NCBI RefSeq assembly: GCF_030272615.1
Contig: NC_081407.1
Coordinates: 440,105,213 to 440,169,212, forward strand
Source of the DNA: Cryptomeria japonica
Lineage: Eukaryota; Streptophyta; Pinopsida; Cupressales; Cupressaceae
Reading direction: 5' to 3'
Length of the DNA stretch: 64,000 nucleotides
Within the stretch, counting starts at the first letter, position 1, and each line of letters opens with the position of its first letter. The notes under the pieces were generated by a model that was not told the origin of the DNA, made no database searches, and worked only from the letters and a program-made list of their open reading frames with translations. Position numbers and translations under genes: made by a program. Positions 12,929 through 23,473 of the stretch are shown in pieces.

Positions 12929-14020
12929 GGGCCTGCTCTACCAGTTGAATAGGAGGCGATGATTGATCTTCTCTTATTGCAACAAAATCCCATCCATTGT
13001 TTGTTGGTTCCTCATCAAAATCATCAATAACTCCTTCATCAACATAGTAATATGATTTGTCTCTATTCTTCTTAAATTTGTACCTCTGATATTCATGGTT
13101 AGGCTTATATGTTCTTTTAGCTTCTTCTTTCAATCTTGCATTTCTATCAGGACACCTAGATGCCATATGACCAATTTTATTGCAGTTAAAACATTTAAAT
13201 GGTGCTTTACCTTCATACTTACTTCCAACTAGACCTTTAGGCATTTTCCTTGCAAATAGTGTTTCAAGCTCTTCAAGTTCTTCATTCTCTCTTCTGATTT
13301 CTTCAAGTTCTCTAGCATAGAGTGCTTTCCAATCAGATTTTTTAGATGATGATGATGTTGTTGTAGATGATGAAGCTTTGAAAGCCAAATCTATCTTATT
13401 TGTAGCAATAGGACCAAATTCCTCAAGTTCAAAAGCTGAAAGTTTTCCAACCAAAGTATCTCTAGATACTAATGCATTAGGCATTGTTCTCAATTCATTA
13501 ATAGCAGTTACTTTCATTTTGTATGTCGGTGGCAAAGCTCTTAAAACTTTAGAAATAATTTCATCTTCACTTAAGGATCCTCCACAATATTGTATACCCA
13601 AAACAATTTCATTAACTCTTTCTATAAAAGCAGAAATCCTTTCATCTTCTTCCATTTTCAGATTTTCATACCTGACTCATAAGTATTCCAGTTTTGCAAT
13701 TTTGACAGTGGTATCACCTTCATTAAATGTCTCCAATTTATCCCAAATAGCTTTAGTAGTAGATCGGTTTGATAATCCCATGATTTGCTGATCTAATAAT
13801 GCGCTCAAAAGTGCTTCTCTTTCTTTGCAATCATTCTCCTGATCTTTAGCCAAGGTTGGTGGATTAGGTTGACTTTGTGTAGGACCAACATAGCCATTAT
13901 TTGTAACATCCCATATGTCTTTTCCAATGCAATTCAGATGTGTCTCCATCCTGATCTCCATATACCATAGTTATTTCCATCAAGCTTCAGACTGTCCTTC
14001 CTGAAATAGTTATTTGCCAT
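12912..14020 (-). pseudogene. Copia A gag
   Basis: The ATG at 14020 begins MANNYFRKDSLKLDGNNYG, the usual start of plant copia Gag, 44 bases after the PBS. A frameshift near 13960 leads into the frame containing METHLNCIGKDIWDVT and TKAIWDKLE. A further stop near 13677 is followed by SLSEDEIISKVLRALP and a complete CCHC zinc knuckle, CFNCNKIGHMASRC, near 13150-13190. The C-terminus overlaps the protease start by 17 bases in another frame. The product would be the nucleocapsid of virus-like particles in the cytoplasm. Confidence 0.88.
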
Positions 14021-14063
14021 AGAATCTCCTCAAGCTGCTAAACTTCTGCAAAAATAGGACTTA

Positions 14064-14075
14064 GCTCTGATACCA
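14064..14075 (-). other. Primer-binding site of copia A
   Basis: Minus strand TGGTATCAGAGC, two bases from the 5' LTR end. Complementary to initiator tRNA-Met. Confidence 0.95.
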
Positions 14076-14077
14076 AT

Positions 14078-14850
14078 TGTTAGGACCCAGAGTCAACTGA
14101 GAGGGGGGGGGTGAATCAGTTGTCTATTAATATCAACCCAAATATAACTTAACCAAGCTTAATGCATAATACTGGTAAACCAAACTTTAATCCCAGTAAG
14201 GCAGTTTAGCAGTTAATAACAGTACCGATAAAGCTCTGATTTGCCTTCCTCATACCTTCCTTGAATCTTGAAATGATGTCTGCATGTATAGCTCTTCTTA
14301 TATTCACATATACCTTATTACAATCCTTTTTCCACAATCCCTACATAATCTCACAAATGAGATCTTACATATATACCGAAACTTAAGACCAAATGTGTAG
14401 GCCGGCTCACTAAGAATATTACAATTAAATCAATTACAAATGAATCAATATGCGATGCATGATGTTGGTTCAATGCATTTACAATAATAACCAATCAGTA
14501 AAACATCTCCATAACGTGTCATGCTGATCTGGAATAGATAATGCTTTCCGGTCCATAACCTAGACCAATTTTTTGGTAACAACAAATATGCAAACTTGAT
14601 TAGACCAATAATCAAATCACCAAAAACAAGTGTCCAAACAATGTCTTCGACATAACCAAGTAATCTCCAAATGATAACAGATCATCCTCAGTGTCGGTGA
14701 GCAATATAACCTACTGGTGAACCAAATATTGGTGCGTGCATAAGTCACTGAACATGCCGGTGAACATAACCAAAGATCTCCACAAGGATAAGTGTTGACA
14801 AGTGTTGACATCAATGACAAAACCAATGCAACACATCCATAATACCAACA
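14078..14850 (-). repeat. 5' LTR of copia A
   Basis: 773 bp, direct repeat of 8738-9479 with small indels, including a longer G run after CTGAGA near 14100 and extra bases near 14725-14755. Flanked on the outside by TSD TCTAA. Confidence 0.95.
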
Positions 14851-16842
14851 TCTAAAACATAGCAAGCATAATATATGACTCAAATACATTTAAAAAGACA
14901 TTCCAAATAATAAATAATATCCATACATAAGAGGATGAGTGAAATGAAAAGGGGAAAACTCTTGTGAGTCTCCGCTATGACAGAGCCAGATTGGGAGCTC
15001 ACAAAGACTCTCCTCTTTCCTAGATTCACAATCTCCATAAGAACTTATCTACTAGGTTAAAATCTCCTTAACAAACAATATAAATCTATTAATATAATTC
15101 ATACAAGACATATACAAAATCTGCAAGACATTCCTCATGTCGAACATTCACGACAATGCACAGGAAGTATTATTTCAAGAACTATAAACCAAGCAAAAGA
15201 ATCTAGAATCCCATGGCTACCCATTCCAAATCTAACAAGACTAAAGAGAATGCATAAACCAAATCCATTTTTTTTTAAAAAACAAATCAAACACTGAGCA
15301 AACAAGTTTCAAAGCTTTGAAAGCAAAACAAGAAACCAATGGAGAGGCCTCCAACATGCAACCTATGTGATGGTTTGTAGCTGGAGAAGAGCTCCCACAA
15401 GCCAAACCAAAATCCAACCAAGCTCCAGCCAAAACCAAGGAAGAAAACTTGCTAGAGAAATTTCCAGAGAATAGCCAACCAACCCCAAAAACCTCATGGG
15501 AATGAAAATAAAAAGAAACAATAATCCAAAACCCTAGCCTCAATCTCGGCCAATCAAAATATTCCATTTTGGAGTATATTTTACCAACCCACCATATAAT
15601 ATAATTTATTCACCTTTGAATTTAACCAATGAGAGTAAAGGGTAGGTAAAGTAAATATTAAATATACCTATGCAACTAAGCGGGAATGTTTTATTTTTAT
15701 TTAATTTAATGTGTTCATACACCCCACTTAGAAATAAAAGTCAAACTATTAAATAAACATAAGCTCTAAATAAATAATCCAAATGGGGATTAAAATCAAA
15801 TAAACCAAAAGCTAATAAAATAAATTAAAGAACCAAATAAATGTAAGATATCAAATAAATATCAAACCATAGAAGGTCAGATAAATAATTAAATAATCAA
15901 ATACCAATAAAGATTAAATCACAAATATTAAATAAATATTAAAGAACAATAAGGCTTATCAAATATTAAATAATCATAAAATCAATAAATGTTAATTATC
16001 AAATAAATATAAATATCAAATAATTAAATATTCAAATCTTATAAATTAAATATATTAAAATAAACATTAGCAAATATTAAACTACACATAAAGAGCCACA
16101 TAATTACTCTAACATACACAAGTAAATCAACCTGCATAAAATGAACTCACAATACTAAAAGACCAAGCTTAATAACTGACATGGCAAATTATGCCAAGAT
16201 GCTGACTACTCACGGTGAACAACTTAGACCTAGTGTATGTGAGGGGAACTCATGCCATCTTCGAACCACATAAGCCATTGGAACTAAAGATATGCTCAGA
16301 CCTATGAAGCCAGGTGGAGTCGATGTCTGGTACCTGCAAAATCCTGCAACCACAAAATGACAATACCACATATACATATACATTTATAGAACAAGCAAGT
16401 GATAGAGAATTGCGACGACACATCTCGCTCGCAATGAGTGATGTGGAATCATCTCTATCACAAAAATAGTCAAACAATAGTCAAACACATCTCATAAACA
16501 TCTCATCATATGTAATCATGAAGTAGGGTTAGTGTAATCATAATCATCATCAAAACCATAATAAATCTAATATATCAATAATCCATCACATAGTGAGCAT
16601 ATAAAGTTCATCAAGTATATATATCATCAAATCACATGATCAATCATGATAGTACCAACATCCATATAGATAATCAAAATAGCATATGTCCAATAGTGTC
16701 TAACATCAATCATAAGTCACTGAAGCACATGAGTAATCATCATCCAAATCATCAAAATATAGTCTAGATAAGTCTATCAAGCATAATATAAAAGTCAACT
16801 CTAGCCAAAATAAGTCAAAACAAGGGTGGACACTACAATATA

Positions 16843-18140
16843 TGAGATTTATCTGCTTTGTTTTATGCATAATTTGTGAATATGGTGCATACCACAAATT
16901 TGCTAAGGGATCACCCTCACGGTTTTTGCAGAGCCCAAAGTGTAGAAGGATTTGTAGATCCTTGTCACAATTGGTCCAAGTCTGAAGGATATTGATAGTT
17001 GGAAGTGGTTTTCCATAGGTATTTTGAGGAATCAACTTGGTTTCTTCCTTGTAGCAGTGTAAACCCATTTCTAAGAACCAACACAAACTTTCCCTATTTT
17101 TTGGCATCTACAGTATGAGGTGGTAACTTTCAAATAAGTTGAATTTTTCTCACATTATTGCATTTTGTAAATGCAATAATGATGACAAACATGAATGGGC
17201 CTACTCCAATATTCACACGAGTGTCAGTGCATATATTTATCTTCCATCAATGGTTGCATGCCTTTGGTTAATTACTTGGTAATACTTGTTTTGTACCGCA
17301 TTGCCTGAGGACAACCAAGCTCTCAATATTTGATGTGAACTTAATGGATTTGACTTCTCTAAATACATTTGCACTCAGCTTTTGCAACTACTACTGCAAT
17401 AAATCTTTTAGGAATGGTAACTTCCATTACTCCAAGATGTGTAATAGATATCACATGTCTATTCATGATTGTTGTTTCTGGAAATGTGCATAAATTCCCC
17501 TATTTATTTACTCAAGCATTTAAAAATGAGGAATTAGTTGAAGGTGTTTGGTTGGAGAGGTCATTGTGGTGTGGTGGTTTTTCTTTGTGTGTATCACAAG
17601 AATTTTCACTTGGTGCTCCAACAGGTTCAAATTCTTCGACTTCCTTTGCCTTCAAACTATCAGATGTTCGGGTAAAATGGTTTTCTATCACAGAGTCATT
17701 CTTCTTTGTAATAGTTTTTTGCTTTGTCGACTTTTTTGTTTTCTAGTTGGTAACTAGGGATTCAATTCTTACAAAAGAGGTCTAAATTTTTGTTTTCCTC
17801 TGAGTATGGACCATTATCTGAAAAACTTTAGTGTCCCTGTGAAATGAAGAAGGGGGGAATTACCTTTTGCAGAACTAGTGGATGATGGGGAAATTAGAAG
17901 GTTTTTTAGAGTGTCTTTCCCTGATTGTCTAGATGCCATCAAAACTATAATAGGGGAAGGAATCTTGTCTCCTTCGGCTCCTCGACTGATATTTCCCTCC
18001 CAGCTCCTCTCGATATTCCTATCAAATTGCTTGGATGTGTTATGCCCTGCATACCTAACTCCATTAGTTTCGTTGTCTTGAAAATATGGGTCCCCTCCCT
18101 TTTGCTTTTTTGTAGTTTTCCTTTTTTAGTTTTTGCCTTT
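16843..18140. other. No gene recognised; small ORFs only
   Basis: Sequence right of the R1 LTR. A minus-strand ORF (16706-17107, starts MPKNRESLCWFLEM) runs into the R1 end. Joined across the R1 insertion to the 6.4-kb flank it stays open for about 110 codons in all, but I recognise nothing in it. A plus ORF at 17369-17746 (125 codons, hydrophobic C-terminus) has no recognisable domain. A PPT-like run (AAGAAGGGGGGAATTA) at about 17848 may border an LTR. Confidence 0.4.
17153..17181. other. Perfect hairpin, 13-bp arms, 3-nt loop
   Basis: CATTATTGCATTT, loop TGT, then the exact reverse complement. It stands alone in AT-rich DNA. It may be a remnant of a small inverted-repeat element or chance. 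Confidence 0.6.
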
Positions 18141-18147
18141 TGCATCC

Positions 18148-19180
18148 TGAAACCCCAGAGTCTTGAGGTGTTCTTTGTTGTTTCAAAGTAGAACCTTGGT
18201 ACCTTGGAGTTTTGAGGTAGGCTTTTCTTTCCCATTTTCAACCTCAAAACCCCGAAACCCCAAGATCCTGAGGTCTTGCCTTTTTATTTTGCGTTGAAGC
18301 CTCGAAATCCTAGAATCCCAGAACTCCGACTTCTTCATGTTTTGTTGTCTATTCGTTTGTCACTTAAGAATATCTGGTCCCCAAAATCCGGAAGTTGTTT
18401 TGTGTTTTCACCTCGGAACCCCGAAGTCCTAAAGTTCCCTGCTTGTTTTTCACCTAAGGAGTCTGGAACCCCGGAGTTTTGAGGTGTGTTTATGGTTTTC
18501 TTGTTTGTCACCTCAGAATTTCAAAACCACGGACTCCCGAGGTCATGTTTAAGGCAATCATATGGACTACTTATTGGGGGGTATAAATAGGGAGAATGAA
18601 CATTTCTAAGCTCATTTGTACATTCAATCTTTCTAGTTTTCTAGCTCTGACCTCTCGATTTCGTGCCTCTATGTCGTTGAGCTTTTGTGAGTTTTATTTT
18701 GCCAGGTTGGTGGATTTAATTCCTCCTTGTGTTTTCTTGTTTAATTTTTCTAGTTTTCTTTAGTTTAGTTTAGATTTTTTTCTTTATTTCTTTCCTTTTT
18801 CCTCATTTCTTGTTTCTCACATCGATGTTTTCCCATGCCCCAAGTTCAAGATTTTGGGTCCTCAGAATCCCAAAGTCTTGTGTTTTGTCCGCTATCTTGG
18901 TTTCCTACCTCGGAACCCCAAAACCATGGAGTTCCAAGGTTGTTCCCCTTTTTGGCCACGGAACCTCGAAACCCCAGAGTTCCGGACCATCCTTTTGGGC
19001 ATTTGACTAAGCACTCTAGGACTTCAGGACCCCAGATTCCTGAGTCATTCCTCTAGTCCACCCCGAAACCCCAAATTTTCGGGTGCTATTGTTTTAGCCA
19101 TTATTTTTATCTCAGAATCTCGGAGTTCTGAGGTTGATCCCTTTTTGGCCTTTTTTTTTACCCTGGAGTTCCGAGGTTGA
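18148..19180 (+). repeat. Array of about 14 self-complementary GC-rich motifs
   Basis: Degenerate copies of a motif like CCTCGGAACCCCGA followed by AGTTCCGAGG recur at about 18148, 18199, 18241, 18295, 18410, 18452, 18510, 18860, 18905, 18955, 19010, 19060, 19110 and 19162. The two halves are inverse complements, so each copy can fold back. Spacing is irregular (about 40 to 100 bp, with a gap around the TATA box at 18.58 kb). The composition is clearly more GC-rich than the surroundings. Frequent YCCCR runs can give false ORFs. Confidence 0.65.
18582..18589 (+). promoter_or_regulatory. TATA box within the GC-rich motif array
   Basis: GGTATAAATAGGGAG is a strong plant TATA match, followed about 30 bp later by pyrimidine-rich sequence suited to a start site. 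No ORF follows before copia B. It could be the promoter of an unrecognised LTR. Confidence 0.45.
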
Positions 19181-19275
19181 TCCCCTTTGACCATAATTTT
19201 TGAAGTAGTCACCGATGAGGAAGGATCTCAAGGAGATCAGTCCAGACCAGTCAGCAAGAGTAAACACAATGAAAA

Positions 19276-20804
19276 TGTTGGCATTATGTGAACCAGTATG
19301 AGGACATGATGACATTGTATGTTGTCATTGATATCAATATGTTGAAGAAGAGAGAACCAGTATGTTACCAAAAACTGGTATATGTGAGAACCGGTATAAC
19401 ATTGTGAAGCGGTGTGTTTGTTCAAGGTGAACCGGCATGTGGATATGGGAACCGGTACATGGAAGCTTTGTATGACTACCAGTTAGTAGTCTCAACTTCA
19501 GGGTTTCCGGTTGAAGTGCTTCAATCCTGTGTGATTCAACTGGTGACTTTGTGTGATGAGTTAGCATTGTAACGAAGAACAGATTGTGTTGCCATGTCAG
19601 CCTTGTGTGCGTGAAGGATCTTGCATGAAGGAGATTGTTCCTTTCTACCTCGGGAATGTGCAAAGTTTGTAAATGGTGAAAACACGTGTTGGGTTATTAG
19701 CCACCATGAAAGTAGTGGAAAATGAATGATGGAGAACATCTTGAGATCAATTCAAGACTGTTGCATTTAATGCAATGTGCTCAATGGTCAGGATTGAACC
19801 GTTTGAATTGCTTAAACTAACAAGTTTAGGGTTTAGGGTTTATGCTACCGACCTATATGTTTCCTATAAATTCATTGTTGTGTTTCTTTCTAAGGTTGTT
19901 GGAAAAAGTTGTGTGTGTGTATCCAAGTGAAGAGATACGTGATTCTTGCCAGACTAGAGGAGAGAAGTGATACCTACAAAGTGTAAGTGCAGAAGGTGAA
20001 GAAGAGCTAAAGTGGATCTGCATTGGCATTGAGTGTTGTTACCAGATCATTGTAATACCCATTGATCTCTAACCACTTCGCATTGAGTGTTGTTACCAGA
20101 TCATTGTAATACCCGTTGATCTCTAACCACTTCAATAGTTGGGAAATCCCTTAACAGGGTAGCTTTAACTAGCTTACTGTAAATCCTTTGACAAGGTGAC
20201 TCAAAATCATTGAGTTCTTGAAATCCTCTAACATGGTAACCTTTAATAGGGTTTAACCCTTAACTGGGTATTCTACCCATCCCTTAACCGGGTGATCCCT
20301 AATAGGATCAGTTCCTAACATAACCTATTATATCAGCCTTTAACCTGACAAGGCTCCTAATAGAGCGGACTTCTAAAGAGTTCAAAAATAGCTTGTGGGT
20401 ATTCATCCCCACCGTGGTTTTTTCTAGTTGGGTTTCCATGTGAAAAATCTATGTGTCATGTGTGGTGTCATTCATGTGATGGTTTGAGTGATTTGTGTCT
20501 GAAGGTAAATCATGTTGATCTAGTTGTTTATATATTTTTGATGATAGATTACCTGTTCATGCACTAGGGTGAAATGGAAATGAATTATTAGATTATATGA
20601 AAAGATAAGTGTCAACTAGTTTATGCTTGTCTTAGTTATTATGGGTTTTGCCGGTTGTACTCTGTTTAAGACCGGTGTTACTGTTTGTCTGCCAAAGCAT
20701 AGTGTCTGCTAACAAAACTAGTTTTAGGAATGTGTTTTTGTCTGTACTGATTCACCCCCCTCTCAGTACTAGTTTGGTACTATCGGTTCATCATAGAGTT
20801 ATCA
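19276..20804 (+). repeat. 5' LTR of copia B
   Basis: 1529 bp, TGTTGG...ATCA. About 76 bp longer than its 3' partner, mostly because of a 54-bp tandem duplication at 20026-20133. It contains an array of CCTTTAACAGGGT-like motifs (20140-20380), shared with the 3' LTR and the solo LTR at 58.4 kb. Two Arabidopsis-type telomere-like units near 19830 are part of the LTR. Confidence 0.93.
20026..20133 (+). repeat. 54-bp tandem duplication in the 5' LTR of B
   Basis: Units 20026-20079 and 20080-20133 (starting GCATTGAGTGTTGTT) appear to differ at a single position. The 3' LTR has only one unit, so the duplication arose after insertion, or the second unit was lost from the 3' LTR. Confidence 0.85.
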
Positions 20805-20806
20805 AT

Positions 20807-20818
20807 TGGTATCAGAGC
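20807..20818 (+). other. Primer-binding site of copia B
   Basis: TGGTATCAGAGC, two bases after the LTR end; tRNA-iMet type. Confidence 0.95.
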
Positions 20819-20875
20819 CTCCTCTAGGTCTTGTGTGTTATAAGCTTAACCGCATGAGGAAAAGATCCCAGTCTA

Positions 20876-21775
20876 ATGATGAAGAGGGAAGGTCCAAAGT
20901 TCAATAGAGATAATTTCAATATATGGAAAGACAGAATGAATATATACATCAGAAGCATGGGTGCTCAACATTGGAGCTATGTTGCCCCTACTGGTACTCT
21001 CACCGATGACCAAAAGAGAGAGATGCAAGAGAATGGGAAAGTCATATAAGCCCTAATTAGTAGTTTATTTGACATTGAGTTTATTGATGTCCAAGATAAA
21101 GTAAATCCCAAAGAAGTATGGGATACTCTTGAAAATATCTATGGTGGTGATGACCATGTAAAACAAGCTAAGGAAGAAAGCCTTAGAGGGAAGTTTGAAG
21201 ACATGCAAATGGTTGAAGGTGAGACCATTCAATAGTATAGAATAAGAATCAAAACTGTTGTCAGAGATATCAAGAGTGTAGGTGGTAAAATGGAAGATTC
21301 CACTATGGTAAGCAAAGTTTTGAGATCCTTATTACCGGTCTATGCAATAAGGGTTGCTGCTATTTAGGAGTTGAGATCAATAGACAAGACTAAGGTATCC
21401 CTAGACTCCATCATTGCAAAGTTGACAACCTATGAGCTAAATAGTTTTGATGGCATTGTTCAAAAGACTGAATCAACTTTTAAAGTTTCTGTTGTACCAT
21501 CCAAAAAAGGAAAAGAAGCAAGCACCAGTGGTGAACCAAGACACAGCAGAGAAATGGATGGTGAGGAGATTCTAATGGAATTTGAGGCTCTTCTTGCTAG
21601 GAAACTTCCTAAAGGAACCGGTAAATACAAAGGTAAGCTCCCTTTGAAATGCTTTTCTTGTAACTGGATAGGACATATTGCTGTAAATTGTCCTAATGGT
21701 GACAACAAGGACAAACTGGAAAGGTTCAAAAAATTGAAAGGAGGAAACTGGAGAAAATATTTTTGTGGTAGTTGA
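20876..21775 (+). pseudogene. Copia B gag
   Basis: The start is the ATGATG at 20876, giving MMKREGPKFNRDNFNIWKDR, typical of plant copia Gag. In-frame stops follow near 21045, 21235 and 21366. Conserved pieces are KEVWDTLENIYGGDD, VLRSLLPVYA and the complete zinc knuckle CFSCNWIGHIAVNC (about 21652-21693). A frameshift near 21760 separates gag from the protease region, whose acidic linker continues in another frame. It would package element RNA. Confidence 0.9.
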
Positions 21776-23168
21776 TGAAGGTGTCACAGATGAGGAATCA
21801 AAAGATGAAGAAAATGAAGATATTGTGTTTGTTGCTGTCAAGGAAGATGTGTCAGACAAGAAGGCTCTTGTCTCCCACTTTGATAATTCCAATGAGTGGA
21901 TTATTGATAGTGGTTGTTCTCACCATATGACTAGTGACTAGAGAAAGTTTATATCCTTGGAAGAGTATGATGGTGGTGTGGTTCACTTTGGTAATGATGC
22001 ACCATGTATGGTCAAAGGTAGAGGGTCCATCTCTCTGAACGGAAAGAGTAGTGCTGACAATGTGTATTGGGTTGAAGGTCTCAGACACAACCTTCTAAGT
22101 GTTGCCCAGCTGAATGATAGTGGTCTCACTCTGGAATTCAAGAATGGAGTGTGCAGAATCAAAGGAAAGAATGGTGAATTGGTGGCCACCGACATGCAGA
22201 CCAAAGGTAACCTATTTCAGCTAAATGCAAATATCAGTACATGTCTTATGGCCAAGTTCGATGACAGCTGGATATGGCATAGGAGACTCTACCATGTAAA
22301 CTTTGATAACTTTATGAAGGCCAGTAAGATCAAGGCAATTAGAGGGTTGCTGGTGCTGAGAAAACTAGAAAATACCTTGTGCAGAGAGTGTCAACTGGGG
22401 AAAATGTCTTCATCAACCTTTAAAGGTAAATCTTTCACTACTGACGATTTACTTGATCTTGTGCATACTGATTTGTGTGGTCCTATGAAAAATAGGAGTG
22501 TGTAGGGTGATAGGTACTTCATGATTCTCACTGATGACTGCTCAAGAATGATGTGGGTCACATTCTTGAAAGATAAGTCTGAAGCTTTTGGAAAGTTCAA
22601 AGCTTTCAGAGCATTAGTGGAGAAGGAAAGCGGTAAAAGGATCAAGTGCCTTAGAATTGATCAAGGAGGGGAATTCACTTCTGATGAATTCAACAAGTAC
22701 TATGAAGAACATGGCATCAAGAGGCAACTATCTACCCCCCGAACTCCACAGCAAAATGGCTTACCAGAGAGAAACAATCGGACTATGGTTGAAGCAGCAA
22801 AAACAATGCTGATTCAAGGAAAGGTTGCTCACACCTTTTGGAAAGAAGTAGTGAGCGCTGCAATATACATAATGAACCGGGTACTCATCAAGAAAGGAAA
22901 GGATAAGACTCCTTATGAGTATTGGACCGGTAAGACACTTGTGGTTAGCTACTTTAGAGTGTTTGGTAGCAAATGTTACATCAAGAGGAGTGAACACCAG
23001 AGCAAATTTGATGCAAAATGTGATGAGGGAATATTCCTAGGGTATTCCACCAAGAGAAAAGCTCTCAAGTGTTTCAATAATAGGACTCAGAGAATTATGG
23101 AAAGCATCAATGTGAGAGTTGATGAAACCTCTGAGAAAATGAGGAAACCGGCAGTGAGCAAGCGGTAA
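21766..23168 (+). pseudogene. Copia B protease and integrase
   Basis: The protease active site is intact (WIIDSGCSHHMTSD near 21897-21938), followed at once by a stop, then the YWVEGLRHNLLSVAQL segment. Integrase zinc-binding residues are in WHRRLYHVNF and CRECQLGK. The core has HTDLCGP, a stop near 22505, then LRIDQGGEF and LPERNN, so the D,D,E residues are all present. FLGYSTKRKALKCF is the usual C-terminal block. The frame ends at 23168 after a frameshift near 23135; the linker up to 23460 reads in another frame. Confidence 0.9.
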
Positions 23169-23473
23169 ATGAACCGGTTGTAACCTTCTCGGAATCGATT
23201 GCTAGTCAACCAAGTACCAGTAATAGTGTTCCTACACCAGTAGACATAGATGCTGATACTGATGGAGGTGAGGATGAAGAAGAAAAGGAAGAGGAATTTG
23301 TTAAGACCATTCCTTGGTATGTCAAGCTGAATCATGATCCTAAGCAGATCATAGGAGATAAGGATGCAGGAATCCTTGCAAGAAGAAAGGTCAGAGAAAA
23401 CTCATGTATGATCTCTGAATTTGAGCCTAAATCATTCAAAGAGGCACATAAAGATGAAGATTAGATCAAGGCA

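Larger units (their letters stand above)
8738..14850 (-). mobile_element. Complete Ty1/copia element A, inserted in the R1 LTR
   Basis: Two direct LTRs, PBS, gag-protease-integrase-RT-RNase H in copia order and polypurine tracts are all present. The 5-bp target duplication TCTAA is exact (8733-8737 and 14851-14855). Element length is 6113 bp. Frameshifts and stops in gag, RT and RNase H and a changed protease active site mean it cannot encode its own proteins now. The clustered PPT-like motifs suggest the Sirevirus branch; that lineage call is inference. Confidence 0.95.
6407..16837 (-). mobile_element. R1 solo LTR, copy 1 (about 4.3 kb), split by copia A
   Basis: The left end is TGTAATGCCCACC and the right end is the imperfect inverse (TGTAGTGTCCACC on the minus strand). 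Both are flanked by the 5-bp duplication ATATA (6402-6406, 16838-16842). Removing copia A (6113 bp plus its TSD) leaves about 4.3 kb with no coding capacity. TG...CA ends, a 5-bp TSD and absence of an internal domain fit a solo LTR left by recombination. The orientation follows copy 2: text at 16200-16350 matches 39231-39350 inverted, and text at 7240-7380 matches about 47690-47860 inverted. The parent element is not identified. A small TIR element is unlikely with a 5-bp TSD. Confidence 0.75.

Noticed and set aside
15241-15567. 108-codon minus ORF in R1 copy 1
   Set aside because: Hydrophobic and low-complexity, within a solo LTR; no matching ORF noticed at the corresponding part of copy 2.
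6407-16837. R1 as a DNA transposon with terminal inverted repeats
   Set aside because: TG...CA ends with 5-bp TSDs at two loci and no transposase favour a solo LTR; kept as a test in the findings.
19828-19849. Telomere-like TTTAGGG units
   Set aside because: Only two units, part of the LTR and repeated at the same place in the 3' LTR (about 25755); not an interstitial telomere.
20807-20818. Fragment of a tRNA gene
   Set aside because: Only the 12 bases complementary to the tRNA 3' end are present, next to an LTR: a primer-binding site.
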